64,000 bases of DNA from Enterococcus sp. 4G2_DIV0659 (lineage in GTDB: Bacteria; Bacillota; Bacilli; Lactobacillales; Enterococcaceae): NCBI RefSeq assembly GCF_002140715.2, contig NZ_NGLE02000001.1, positions 186,001 through 250,000 on the forward strand. Reading direction: 5' to 3'. Of the stretch, positions 53,013 to 64,000 are shown in pieces. Positions within the stretch are counted from its first letter, which is position 1. Each line of letters starts with the position of its first letter. The position numbers and the translations under genes were made by a program. Below the pieces are notes generated by a model. That model was not told the DNA's origin. It did no database searches and saw nothing but the letters and a program-made list of their open reading frames with translations.

Positions 53013-55622
53013 CTAACATTCTTGAGCAATTGCCAAAATCGCCGCTGGAATCCGATATGGAGAACAAGAAATATAATCTACTCCAATTTTCTTTAAAAAG
53101 CGAATAGATTGTGGATCTCCCCCAACTTCTCCACAAACACCAATTTTAATGTCCGAATCGACCTGTCTAATTTTATCTACAGCTATTTTCATAAGTTCCC
53201 CTACCCCCATTTCATCTATATGCTGAAATGGGTCCTCCTTTAACAAGTGCTTCTCTTGATACGCTCCAATAAATTTGACAGAGTCATCACGGGAAAAGCC
53301 ATACGTTAATTGCGTCAGATCATTGGTACCAAAACTAAAAAAATCGGCAACTTCTGCAATTTTATCCGCTGTTAAACATGCTCGTGGGATTTCTAACATT
53401 GTTCCTATTTTATACGGAACCGATTGACCTTTTTCATCAAAAACCCTTTCAACGACTCGGACTAAACGTTCTCTCAGCCAGCTCATCTCTTCTTGACTGC
53501 CGATTAACGGAATCATAATTTCCGGCTCAACAATTTCTTCTATATCCTGTTGAGAGACTTCTATTGCACTTTCAATAATAGCAGCTACTTGCATTTCATA
53601 GATTTGGGGAGTAGTCACGGCCAGACGACAGCCACGATGCCCCAGCATTGGATTTTGTTCATGTAATCCATCAATTCTATGATGGATCTGCGCCACAGTC
53701 CGTTCAGTCGCTTCAGCTAAATGGATAATTTCCTCTTCCGTTTGTGGTAAAAATTCATGCAGTGGCGGATCTAATAAACGAATCGTGCAGGCCTTTCCTC
53801 TCAACAAACAAAACATTATTCGGAAATCTTCTTTTTGAAATTCTTTTAATCGATTTAAAGGTGAAATCAGCGCTTCTTCTTGCTCTGCAAGAATCATTTT
53901 ACGCATCTCAATGATCCGCTCTTCTCCAAAAAACATATGTTCTGTTCTTGCTAGTCCAACGCCTTGAGCGCCTAATTTCAGAGCTGTTTTGATATCTGCT
54001 GGTGTTTCTGCGTTCGCTTTGACATCAATTTTTGCCTCTTCTTTCGCCCAATTAGTAATCGTTTCTAACAATTGCCATTCGTCACCTTCAACGTAAGGAA
54101 TATCATCTAGGTAGATTGTGCCTGTTGTACCATCAACTGAAATCCGGTCTCCCTGATACACCGTCATTTCTCCGACAGTTGCTTGCTGTAGAAATTCATC
54201 AACATAAATCTCTTCACATCCTGCGACACAACATACCCCCATCCCTCTGGCTACCACAGCAGCATGGGAAGTCATACCACCTCTAGAAGTCACAATAGCC
54301 TCACTGACCACCATTCCTTCAATATCTTCCGGTGAGGTTTCTTGGCGGATTAAAATGACCTTTTCTCCTTTTTCACTCGCTTTTTTCGCTTGTTCTGCGG
54401 TGAAATAGATGTTTCCACTGGCCGCACCTGGACTAGCGGGTAAGCCTTTGGCAAAAATTTTCGCTTGCGCTAATTGTGCAGGTTCAAACACAGGATGAAG
54501 TAATTGGGTCACCATTGTTGCATTAATTCGTTGAAGGGCTTCTTTTTTAGTAATGATTCCTTCTTCTACTAATTGAATACAAACTTTAAAAGCAGATTTA
54601 GCAGTGCGTTTCCCATTCCTCGTCTGTAAAAGATAAAGTTGTCCGTTCTCGATTGTAAATTCAATATCTTGCATATCCTTGTAGTGTTTTTCCAACAAAT
54701 GACTTAATTGCAAAAATTTTTGATACACTTCAGGCATCAATACTTCAAGTTCACTGATTGGTTGAGGTGTTCTGATACCGGCAACTACGTCTTCTCCTTG
54801 AGCATTTAATAGGAACTCACCAAATATTCCTCTTTCTCCAGTTGCAGGATTTCTCGTAAAGGCAACACCAGTTCCGCTATTGGATCCAAAATTCCCGAAA
54901 ACCATCTCTTGAATATTAACAGCTGTCCCTAACGAATCTGGAATATCATGCAAGCGACGATAGGTAACTGCTCTGCGATTATTCCAAGAACGAAAAACAG
55001 CTTCTATTGATAAAATAAGTTGCTCATGTGGGTTTTGTGGGAATGCTTGATGTGTCACTTCCAAATAAATATTTTTATAAACCGCTACCAATTCTCGCCA
55101 ATCTTCCGCTTTCATATCAGTATCTGAGCGATATTTTTTCTTTGACTTGTAAAATTCAAGCTGTTCTTCAAATCGATCCTTACCAATACCACAAACAACA
55201 TCACCAAACATTTGTAAAAGCCTTCTATAACAATCGTAGGCAAACCGGCTATCCCCAGTTTTTTGCGCCAAACCAACCACAGTTTCATCGTTAAGACCTA
55301 AGTTTAGAATCGTATCCATCATTCCTGGCATTGAAAATTTTGATCCACTTCTCACTGAAAGTAGTAACGGATTTGTTTGATTGCCAAATCGCTTTTTCGT
55401 TCTAACTTCCAAACTGGCAACATGTTCTTGAATTTCTTCATTAAGTTCACTTGAAATACTCTGTTTTTCTTGTAAATAATCTAAACATGCTTTTGTTGTA
55501 ATTGTAAAACCTGTGGGCACAGGCAAGTTTAATTTTGTCATTTCAGCTAAATTTGCGCCTTTTCCTCCAAGTAAATCCGCTTGTTCTTTACTTCCATTAA
55601 AAAAATCAATCACATAATTCAC
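53013..55622 (-). CDS. ppdK: pyruvate, phosphate dikinase
   Basis: 869 residues. The N-terminal ATP-grasp part has LGGKGANLAEMTKLNLPVP; the central phosphohistidine domain has the catalytic His in GGMTSHAAVVARGMGVCC, with the adjacent regulatory Thr; the C-terminal barrel has GTNDLTQLTYGFSRDD and the Cys of GVCGEVGG. It interconverts pyruvate and phosphoenolpyruvate with ATP and phosphate, the entry to gluconeogenesis in a bacterium with fermentative metabolism. Divergent from the CcpN-like repressor, with operator repeats in its promoter. Start ATG 55622; AAGGAGAG upstream. Confidence 0.95.
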   Translation of the reverse strand: MNYVIDFFNGSKEQADLLGGKGANLAEMTKLNLPVPTGFTITTKACLDYLQEKQSISSELNEEIQEHVASLEVRTKKRFGNQTNPLLLSVRSGSKFSMPGMMDTILNLGLNDETVVGLAQKTGDSRFAYDCYRRLLQMFGDVVCGIGKDRFEEQLEFYKSKKKYRSDTDMKAEDWRELVAVYKNIYLEVTHQAFPQNPHEQLILSIEAVFRSWNNRRAVTYRRLHDIPDSLGTAVNIQEMVFGNFGSNSGTGVAFTRNPATGERGIFGEFLLNAQGEDVVAGIRTPQPISELEVLMPEVYQKFLQLSHLLEKHYKDMQDIEFTIENGQLYLLQTRNGKRTAKSAFKVCIQLVEEGIITKKEALQRINATMVTQLLHPVFEPAQLAQAKIFAKGLPASPGAASGNIYFTAEQAKKASEKGEKVILIRQETSPEDIEGMVVSEAIVTSRGGMTSHAAVVARGMGVCCVAGCEEIYVDEFLQQATVGEMTVYQGDRISVDGTTGTIYLDDIPYVEGDEWQLLETITNWAKEEAKIDVKANAETPADIKTALKLGAQGVGLARTEHMFFGEERIIEMRKMILAEQEEALISPLNRLKEFQKEDFRIMFCLLRGKACTIRLLDPPLHEFLPQTEEEIIHLAEATERTVAQIHHRIDGLHEQNPMLGHRGCRLAVTTPQIYEMQVAAIIESAIEVSQQDIEEIVEPEIMIPLIGSQEEMSWLRERLVRVVERVFDEKGQSVPYKIGTMLEIPRACLTADKIAEVADFFSFGTNDLTQLTYGFSRDDSVKFIGAYQEKHLLKEDPFQHIDEMGVGELMKIAVDKIRQVDSDIKIGVCGEVGGDPQSIRFLKKIGVDYISCSPYRIPAAILAIAQEC

Positions 55623-55648
55623 GATAAAACTCTCCTTTTCGCCTTATT

Positions 55649-55778
55649 AGTGTATCACATTTAACTAAATACGATTATATTGTGTATCACATTTGATGTC
55701 AACAGGAAATATAGTACTTTTATTTTACTGTTGATTTATCTTTATAAGAAATATATAATAATTAGTGTGTCACATTTA
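55649..55778. promoter_or_regulatory. divergent ppdK / ccpN-like promoters with three operator repeats
   Basis: Three copies of a 15-base motif of form WGTGTRTCACATTTR lie at 55649-55663, 55681-55695 and 55764-55778. The ppdK promoter (minus: TTGACA 55697-55702, TATAAT 55674-55679, 17 bp) has copy 2 filling its spacer and copy 1 just past the start site. The rightward promoter (TTGATT 55731-55736, TATAAT 55754-55759, 17 bp) has copy 3 at about +1. The placing is that of a repressor acting on both genes; the adjacent CcpN-like protein is the obvious candidate. Confidence 0.8.
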
Positions 55779-55795
55779 GAAAGTAGGTCGATAGA

Positions 55796-56431
55796 ATGAA
55801 ACTTACCTCAAGACAATTGGAGATCATTAAAATCGTGAAGGAAAATGAGCCGATTAGTGGCGATAGTATCGCTAAGACACTTGGCTTAAGCCGTGCCACT
55901 TTGAGAAGCGACTTAGCTATTTTGACGATGACCGGTTTGCTTGATGCTAGACCAAAAGTAGGCTATTTTTATACAGGTCAAACAGTAGAGCCTTTACTTT
56001 ATGAAAAATTATACAAAAAAACTGTTGAAGACATTATGTTACCGCCGATTTTGATTCATCAGAGTACGACTGTTTATGACGCTGTAACAAATCTATTTAT
56101 GTACGATGTTGGTTCCTTGTACGTCAAAGATGACAACGATGATTTGATTGGTATTTTATCTCGTAAAGATTTATTACGCGCAGCCATCAGCAACCCGAAT
56201 AGCGAAAAAACACCTGTTGCTATGATCATGAGTCGAATGCCTAATATAGTTACTATTACTCGCGACCGCACTATTTTGGAAGCAGGAGGTTTATTGATTC
56301 AACATAGCATTGATACATTACCCGTTGTAGAAAATGACCAACCAAAAAAAGTCATTGGTAAAGTAACCAAAACCAGAATGATGGCTTATTTTATCAACGC
56401 AGGTAATGATATTGAGAAAGAAAACTATTAA
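55796..56431 (+). CDS. ccpN: CcpN-like repressor (HTH plus two CBS domains)
   Basis: 211 residues. An N-terminal helix-turn-helix (about 1-55: RQLEIIKIVKENEPISGDSI, then LSRATLRSDLAIL) is followed by two CBS motifs (about 80-135 and 145-205), the first with LYVKDDNDDLIGILSRKDLL. This is the layout of CcpN, which represses gluconeogenic genes in Bacillus and senses adenine nucleotides. Its position beside ppdK and the PPDK regulatory protein supports that role here. It probably represses its own promoter through the copy-3 operator. Confidence 0.9.
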   Translation: MKLTSRQLEIIKIVKENEPISGDSIAKTLGLSRATLRSDLAILTMTGLLDARPKVGYFYTGQTVEPLLYEKLYKKTVEDIMLPPILIHQSTTVYDAVTNLFMYDVGSLYVKDDNDDLIGILSRKDLLRAAISNPNSEKTPVAMIMSRMPNIVTITRDRTILEAGGLLIQHSIDTLPVVENDQPKKVIGKVTKTRMMAYFINAGNDIEKENY

Positions 56432-56479
56432 AAAAAACTTACTATAGAAATTATGTATGAAAAAGAGGAGCCTATATTC

Positions 56480-57295
56480 ATGAAAAACGATAAAATCAAG
56501 ATTTACCTAGTTTCAGATTCAGTTGGAGAAACAGCACAAAAAATTATTTCAGCCGTATCCGCTCAATACCCAAGCATTGATATGAGTGATGTTCAGCGTT
56601 TCCCATTTATCACAGACGAAGAATTATTACAACCGATTTTAAGAGATGCCTTACATGATAAAGCTGTGGTAGTTACAACATTAGTAAACAAAAATTTGGT
56701 TAATCTAGTCAAAGAATTCGCCAATCGTACTGGACTACAATTTGTTGATTACATGAGTCCATTAAGTGAAATAGTTGAAGGTACTTTTGGTGTTCAGCCC
56801 TTACAAGAGCCAGGGGCGATTCACAAATTAAACGAACAATATTTTAGCCGCGTATCAGCAATTGAATTTGCTGTTCGCTATGACGACGGTAAAGATTCAA
56901 AAGGCTTTTTAGAAGCAGACTATGTATTATTAGGTGTTTCCCGTACATCAAAAACACCATTAAGTATGTACATGGCAAACAGAAACCACAAGGTAGCAAA
57001 TCTACCCTTAATTCCAGAAGTTGCTTTACCTGCTGAACTTGACCAAATCGATCCTAAAAAAATTATTGGCCTGACAACGAGCGTAGAAAGCTTGATGGAC
57101 ATTCGTAAATCTCGCTTACATTCCTTAGGCCTTAAAGAAGATTCCGCTTATACAAATGCCCAACGAATTCAAGAAGAATTGGACTACGCCGATAGCATCT
57201 TTAAAAAATATAATGCTCTTGTGATCAATGTAGATAAAAAATCAATCGAAGAAACAACAACGATTATTGAAGATTTAGCGCCGAACAGACGATAA
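56480..57295 (+). CDS. pyruvate, phosphate dikinase regulatory protein (kinase/phosphotransferase)
   Basis: About 271 residues of the DUF299 (PDRP/PSRP) family. It starts IKIYLVSDSVGETAQKI; the P-loop-like VSRTSKTPLSMYMAN and the segment IIGLTTSVESLMDIRKSRL are diagnostic. The enzyme switches PPDK off and on by ADP-dependent phosphorylation and phosphate-dependent dephosphorylation of the Thr near the catalytic His. Start at the ATG at 56480 after GAGGAG. It lies between the repressor and fbp, so PPDK is controlled both in transcription and activity from this locus. Confidence 0.93.
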   Translation: MKNDKIKIYLVSDSVGETAQKIISAVSAQYPSIDMSDVQRFPFITDEELLQPILRDALHDKAVVVTTLVNKNLVNLVKEFANRTGLQFVDYMSPLSEIVEGTFGVQPLQEPGAIHKLNEQYFSRVSAIEFAVRYDDGKDSKGFLEADYVLLGVSRTSKTPLSMYMANRNHKVANLPLIPEVALPAELDQIDPKKIIGLTTSVESLMDIRKSRLHSLGLKEDSAYTNAQRIQEELDYADSIFKKYNALVINVDKKSIEETTTIIEDLAPNRR

Positions 57296-57307
57296 GGAGG
57301 TTTTTAA

Positions 57308-59206
57308 ATGAGCACTTTCCAGACAAATGAATTGATTGCTGAGCTCATCAACTTAGAAGCTATTTTAAACCTTCCCAAAGGAACGGAACATTTTATTAGT
57401 GACCTACATGGAGAATTCGAAGCATTCAATCATATCTTAAGAAACGGCTCAGGTAGTATTCGTAATAAAATCCACACATTATTCAGTCAAGAGCTTTCCA
57501 TAGAACAGATGGATGAATTATGTTTTTTGATTTATTATCCCGAAGAAAAAGTCCTGTCACTAAAAAACAAAAAAAACTTATCTCAAGACTGGTGGTTTCA
57601 GACAATTGAACATTTATTGGTAATGGCACGCTTTTCTTCTAGTAAATATACTCGTTCTAAAGTTCGAAAAGCATTGCCGACAACCTATGCTTATATATTA
57701 GAAGAGTTGATTTACCAATATGATGAAACAACCGATAAAAAAGCCTATTATCGTCAAATCATTAAGAAAATCATCGAATTAGGTGAAGCTGAACGCTTTA
57801 TCACCGACCTATCTTATTTGATTCAACGTTTTGTTATCGATCATCTACACGTTATCGGAGACATTTATGATCGTGGACCTTCCCCTGATAAAATCATGGA
57901 TTCACTGATAAATTATCATTCAGTGGATATTCAGTGGGGCAATCACGATATCATTTGGCTTGGCGCTGTCAGTGGTTCAAAAGCTTGTTTAGCTAATGTC
58001 TTGAGAATTTGTGCTCGCTATGGCAATCTGGATCTTTTAGAAGACGCATATGGTATTGATCTCGATTCATTAAAATCCTTTAGTCGTAAAACCTATCAGG
58101 AAAATCTTCATTTCAAACCGAAAAAAAATCCTTATAGACACCTTTCTACTGCAGAAACAACGGACGCGATGAAAATACAACAAGCGATGGCAATCATTCA
58201 AGAAAAACTAGAAGGTCAGATAATTAAACGTCGTCCTGAATTTCAAATGGACCATCGTTTATTGTTAGATAAAATCGAAGTTAACCAAGTCCAGATAGAC
58301 AATAAGTGCTATCCTTTGGTCAACGGATGCTTTCAAACAGTTAATTGGAATGATCCTTTTCAATTATCCCAAGAAGAAGAAGACATTATTGATGATTTAC
58401 TGAGACAATTCCAACATTCTGAAAAGCTGAATTATCATATGACCTTTCTCATTGATAAGGGTTCTCTTTATCTTTCATATAATCACAATTTGTTAATTCA
58501 TGGTTGCATTCCGCTAAATCAAGACGGGACATTTCAAAGTGCTACTTTCAATAAAAAAACGTATGCTGGAAGATCCCTCCTTGATTTTTTTGAAGAAAAT
58601 ATCAAGCAAGCCTTCAGAGAACCTTGGCAAACAGAGAATTTTTCAACAGATATCGTTTGGTATCTGTGGTGTGGAGAACGTTCGTCACTTTTTGGAAAAA
58701 AAGCAATGAAAACCTTTGAACGTTACTTTATCAAAGAACAAGAAACCCATGTGGAAGAAAAAAATGCCTATTATGAGTTAAGAAATAACCCTGAAATCTG
58801 TCAACGTATCTTAAGTGCCTTCGACTTAAAAAAACCATATGCTCATATTATTAACGGACATACGCCTGTAAAATCGATTGACGGGGAATCGCCCATCAAA
58901 GCAGACGGTAAAATGATCGTTATTGATGGCGGTTTTTCAAGGTCTTATCAAAAAGTAACAGGGATTGGAGGCTATACCCTCTTATACAACTCTTTTGGTA
59001 TGCAACTAGCCGCCCATAAACCGTTCTCAAATAAAGAAGCGGCCATTGACAAAAATGATGATATTGTTTCTACAAGACAAATTGTGGATCGACAAATCAC
59101 TCGTTTAAAAGTGAAAGATACATCAATCGGTCAAATGCTTCTCAAGGAAACCAACCAACTAAAAAAACAATTAGAAACGCAATCAAATTCGATTTTTTAT
59201 AGCTAA
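57308..59206 (+). CDS. fbp: fructose-1,6-bisphosphatase, class III
   Basis: 632 residues, the long firmicute form of the metallophosphatase superfamily. Motifs are ISDLHGEFEAF near the N-terminus, GDIYDRGPSPDKIMD, WGNHDIIWLGA and NGHTPVKS with a following VIDGGFS. It commits carbon to gluconeogenesis. AAGGAGG is seven bases before the ATG, and 12 bases separate it from the regulatory-protein gene, so it belongs to the same operon. Confidence 0.95.
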   Translation: MSTFQTNELIAELINLEAILNLPKGTEHFISDLHGEFEAFNHILRNGSGSIRNKIHTLFSQELSIEQMDELCFLIYYPEEKVLSLKNKKNLSQDWWFQTIEHLLVMARFSSSKYTRSKVRKALPTTYAYILEELIYQYDETTDKKAYYRQIIKKIIELGEAERFITDLSYLIQRFVIDHLHVIGDIYDRGPSPDKIMDSLINYHSVDIQWGNHDIIWLGAVSGSKACLANVLRICARYGNLDLLEDAYGIDLDSLKSFSRKTYQENLHFKPKKNPYRHLSTAETTDAMKIQQAMAIIQEKLEGQIIKRRPEFQMDHRLLLDKIEVNQVQIDNKCYPLVNGCFQTVNWNDPFQLSQEEEDIIDDLLRQFQHSEKLNYHMTFLIDKGSLYLSYNHNLLIHGCIPLNQDGTFQSATFNKKTYAGRSLLDFFEENIKQAFREPWQTENFSTDIVWYLWCGERSSLFGKKAMKTFERYFIKEQETHVEEKNAYYELRNNPEICQRILSAFDLKKPYAHIINGHTPVKSIDGESPIKADGKMIVIDGGFSRSYQKVTGIGGYTLLYNSFGMQLAAHKPFSNKEAAIDKNDDIVSTRQIVDRQITRLKVKDTSIGQMLLKETNQLKKQLETQSNSIFYS

Positions 59207-59301
59207 AAACGACTGATCACCGCCAGCTTATACCTCACCGTGTTTCACAGCAATTTCAACTTTTTTACAAAGAGATTGCTTCTACCGTTTATATAGACTC
59301 C

Positions 59302-59344
59302 AAGTGGGCGGGATATGACTCAAAGAGTTATGTCTCACTCACTT
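59302..59344. repeat. intergenic palindrome, family member
   Basis: Arms AAGTGGGCGGGATATGACTC and GAGTTATGTCTCACTCACTT; loop of three. It is the reverse-orientation relative of the copy at 52896. It stands 96 bases after fbp in a 312-bp gap that otherwise shows no gene, and could be the fbp terminator. Confidence 0.7.
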
Positions 59345-59518
59345 TTGTGTTTTAATCCATCCACACCTCTTAACAAACATTGCAAAATCAATAGAAAAGT
59401 GATTAAATAGTTGTTGATCATATTTTTATTGAAAGAGCGATTTATTTTTAAGCCGCTTTTAATCATTCTTTGATATGATTCTTCTATTCACATTTTTACC
59501 GAAAGGAACGAAGGTTAT

Positions 59519-60475
59519 TTGGAAAAAAAGAGAATGACTTTATATGGAATGATTTTCTCTATCTGCTTCTTTTTAATTGTATCGTTCTTTTTTTCGACCG
59601 ATACAATAGATTACGCAACTGAGACTGAATTTAGTCAAAAAAATACCAATTCAAAGAAAATAGAACAGTCGCCAACCGTTGACAGTAAGGAATCTGAACC
59701 TAAAAAAAGTCCAGAATTGACTGCTTTTTACAAGAAAATCGAACAGATTATGACTGATGCTGCCAATTCTTTTAAGGGCGAGATCGGCATAACTTATGTT
59801 GATTTAACAACTGATAAACAGCTCTCTGTAAATGGGACGAAAGAATTCTATACTGCTAGTACAATCAAAGTACCTCTAGCTATGATGATTGCTGACAAGG
59901 TTCAAGCTGGATCTTTAAACTGGGATGATCAACTCACTTATAATGAAGAAAAAGATTATGAAGACGGAACAGGTATTATTATCAACAATATTCAACCGAA
60001 ATATTCAGTAAGAACACTACAAGAATACAATATTATTTACTCAGACAATATCGCTAAAAATATGTTGTACGATACCTTTGGCGACGATATTAAAGCCAAA
60101 CAAGCCCTCTATGCTCATTTTCTTCAAAAAGAAACAGAATGGGATGATGCAAAATTTACCTCTGAAGATGCTGCAAAAATTCTTAATATTTTATATAAGG
60201 AAAAACCATCAAACTCAGAGTACCAAGCCATCTATGACTATATGAAAAACACTGTTTTCCATGAAAGAATGGATACACCAACAACATCAGGAAAAGTTGC
60301 TCATAAAATCGGTTCCTATGGTGGCTATTTACATGATATGGGTATCTTGGAAACAGAGCATCCTTTTATTTTAACGGTTTTTACAAATGGCCCAACAGAT
60401 GCTGGTATCCCATTTATTTCAACTATAACGGATCAGCTATGGACAACCCAGAGTAACGAATACCCCAAAAAATAG
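59519..60475 (+). CDS. class A beta-lactamase-like serine hydrolase, membrane-anchored
   Basis: 318 residues with one N-terminal helix (about 10-27) and a Ser/Lys/Glu-rich linker. The enzyme domain has SxxK as STIKVPLAMMIAD, SDN as YSDNIAKN and a KxG motif in HKIGSYGG; the Glu of the omega loop is not obvious. It resembles class A beta-lactamase-like proteins without proven lactamase activity. The start is a TTG preceded by AAGGAACGAAGG; no ATG fits better. Followed by a shared terminator. Confidence 0.85.
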   Translation: MEKKRMTLYGMIFSICFFLIVSFFFSTDTIDYATETEFSQKNTNSKKIEQSPTVDSKESEPKKSPELTAFYKKIEQIMTDAANSFKGEIGITYVDLTTDKQLSVNGTKEFYTASTIKVPLAMMIADKVQAGSLNWDDQLTYNEEKDYEDGTGIIINNIQPKYSVRTLQEYNIIYSDNIAKNMLYDTFGDDIKAKQALYAHFLQKETEWDDAKFTSEDAAKILNILYKEKPSNSEYQAIYDYMKNTVFHERMDTPTTSGKVAHKIGSYGGYLHDMGILETEHPFILTVFTNGPTDAGIPFISTITDQLWTTQSNEYPKK

Positions 60476-60516
60476 AGTTAAGATAGCATTTTACCTATCT
60501 TAACTCTATTTTTTTA
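60471..60516. terminator. terminator between serine hydrolase and ntpD
   Basis: AATAGAGTTAAGATAG pairs perfectly (16 bp) with its complement over an eight-base loop, with seven or more T on the plus side and A-rich sequence on the other. It serves both convergent units and spans both stop codons. Confidence 0.92.
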
Positions 60517-61149
60517 AGCATTACTTCCCATGTTCTTGATTTTAATCAAGCGGGTGATTTCGCTACGTTCATTTTCTTCTAGTTTCATTTGAATATAATA
60601 AATTGTCTCTTCTAATTGAGGAATTGTCATATACTCTAAAGCATTCACGCGACGCCTAGTTTTCTCAATTTCTTCTGACATCAATTGGCACGTCTTTTCA
60701 ACTTCTGCTAATTCTAAAAGTTTAGGTAAAATAGTTGAAATCTTTTCAAAAACACTGTCCAATTCAGCATTTGAATTTAAATATCCATAATTTAACGGTG
60801 CATCAGCAACTGTTTCGTCATAATGAAAATTCATGACGGGAACTGTAACACTCATAATATTTTTTTCGATTACATCTACAGTTACCTCGTCTGCCGGCAC
60901 AGCTACTAATTCCTCTATAAACGCTTCGTTTAATGTTGCATTCGCTAAAACAAAACGTGATAAAGCACTCGTTACTTCTTTTTCTACGTCAAGACGCAAA
61001 AGATTATTTTTTTTGACCATTAAAATAAAACGCCGCATTAATTCATCTTGTTTGTCTTTTAATAGTTTATGTCCGCGACTGGCTGTGCCTAATTGTTTTT
61101 TTAGACGAGAGAGTTCCATTCGAGTGGGGTTTACATTTAAACGCGCCAT
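60514..61149 (-). CDS. ntpD: V-type ATPase subunit D
   Basis: Central-stalk subunit, about 211 residues. It starts [19 protein letters not shown], the standard subunit D opening, and ends with a long helix ([19 protein letters not shown]). It forms the rotor with subunit F. The ATG at 61149 follows GAAGGAGAG and lies five bases after ntpB. This is the last gene of the operon here: a terminator follows and no ntpH or ntpJ is present, unlike the classical Enterococcus hirae order. Confidence 0.95.
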   Translation of the reverse strand: MARLNVNPTRMELSRLKKQLGTASRGHKLLKDKQDELMRRFILMVKKNNLLRLDVEKEVTSALSRFVLANATLNEAFIEELVAVPADEVTVDVIEKNIMSVTVPVMNFHYDETVADAPLNYGYLNSNAELDSVFEKISTILPKLLELAEVEKTCQLMSEEIEKTRRRVNALEYMTIPQLEETIYYIQMKLEENERSEITRLIKIKNMGSNA

Positions 61150-61154
61150 TATGA

Positions 61155-64000
<2,846 letters not shown>

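Overview
The window looks like a chromosomal segment of a low-GC lactic acid bacterium of the genus Enterococcus. The evidence is the A-B-D end of a V-type ATPase (ntp) operon, the gpsB / rnpB / recU / class A PBP neighbourhood, the rplS-trmD-rimM-mntH order, the AT-rich sequence and strong AGGAGG-type ribosome binding sites. No tRNA, rRNA, CRISPR array or intact insertion sequence was seen.

Layout. 0-4 kb: two-component system (kinase cut by the window edge), HAD phosphatase, split threonine/serine exporter. 4-8.5 kb: tryptophan-type ABC transporter (trpXYZ) behind a 20-residue leader peptide with two Trp codons and a chain of competing hairpins, then a GNAT protein and a frameshifted gene. 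8.6-15 kb: methionyl T-box with two tandem MetE-like methyltransferases, rqcH, and a class B PBP without PASTA domains. 15-19 kb: two SDR-type dehydrogenases, a beheaded MerR gene, a DbpA-type helicase.

19.3-26.7 kb is the accessory region. A six-gene, translationally coupled operon (AfsA-like hot-dog protein, HAD phosphatase, MFS exporter, zinc-free MDR reductase, carboxymuconolactone-decarboxylase-like protein, histidine phosphatase) and an Rrf2 regulator sit between gene debris: a truncated thioester-domain adhesin upstream, and remnants of an Sfp-type phosphopantetheinyl transferase and an ATP-grasp ligase downstream. The content fits a small-molecule, possibly butenolide or butyrolactone-like, pathway. 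This is the strongest candidate for an undescribed system; the Trp leader is the strongest candidate for an undescribed regulatory RNA.

27-44 kb is conserved core: rplS, trmD, rimM, mntH, a VTT membrane protein, a membrane-anchored GDPD, nth, a DnaD protein, an M32 carboxypeptidase, an RNA methyltransferase, RNase P RNA, gpsB, a YpsA-like gene, recU, pbp1A, and pyrG with a GGGC-type attenuator. 44-49 kb: an operon for peptide uptake (OppA-like), a transglutaminase-fold protein and a dipeptide epimerase, opposite a Xre/cupin regulator; together they suggest use of cell-wall peptides. 49-53 kb: a SufT-like protein, a small membrane peptide, lysA and a serine hydrolase. 53-59 kb: a gluconeogenic block of ppdK, a CcpN-like repressor, the PPDK regulatory protein and class III fbp, with three copies of a likely operator between ppdK and the repressor. 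The window ends with a class A beta-lactamase-like protein and ntpD, ntpB and partial ntpA. Four related palindromes (about 40-50 bp) recur in intergenic positions.
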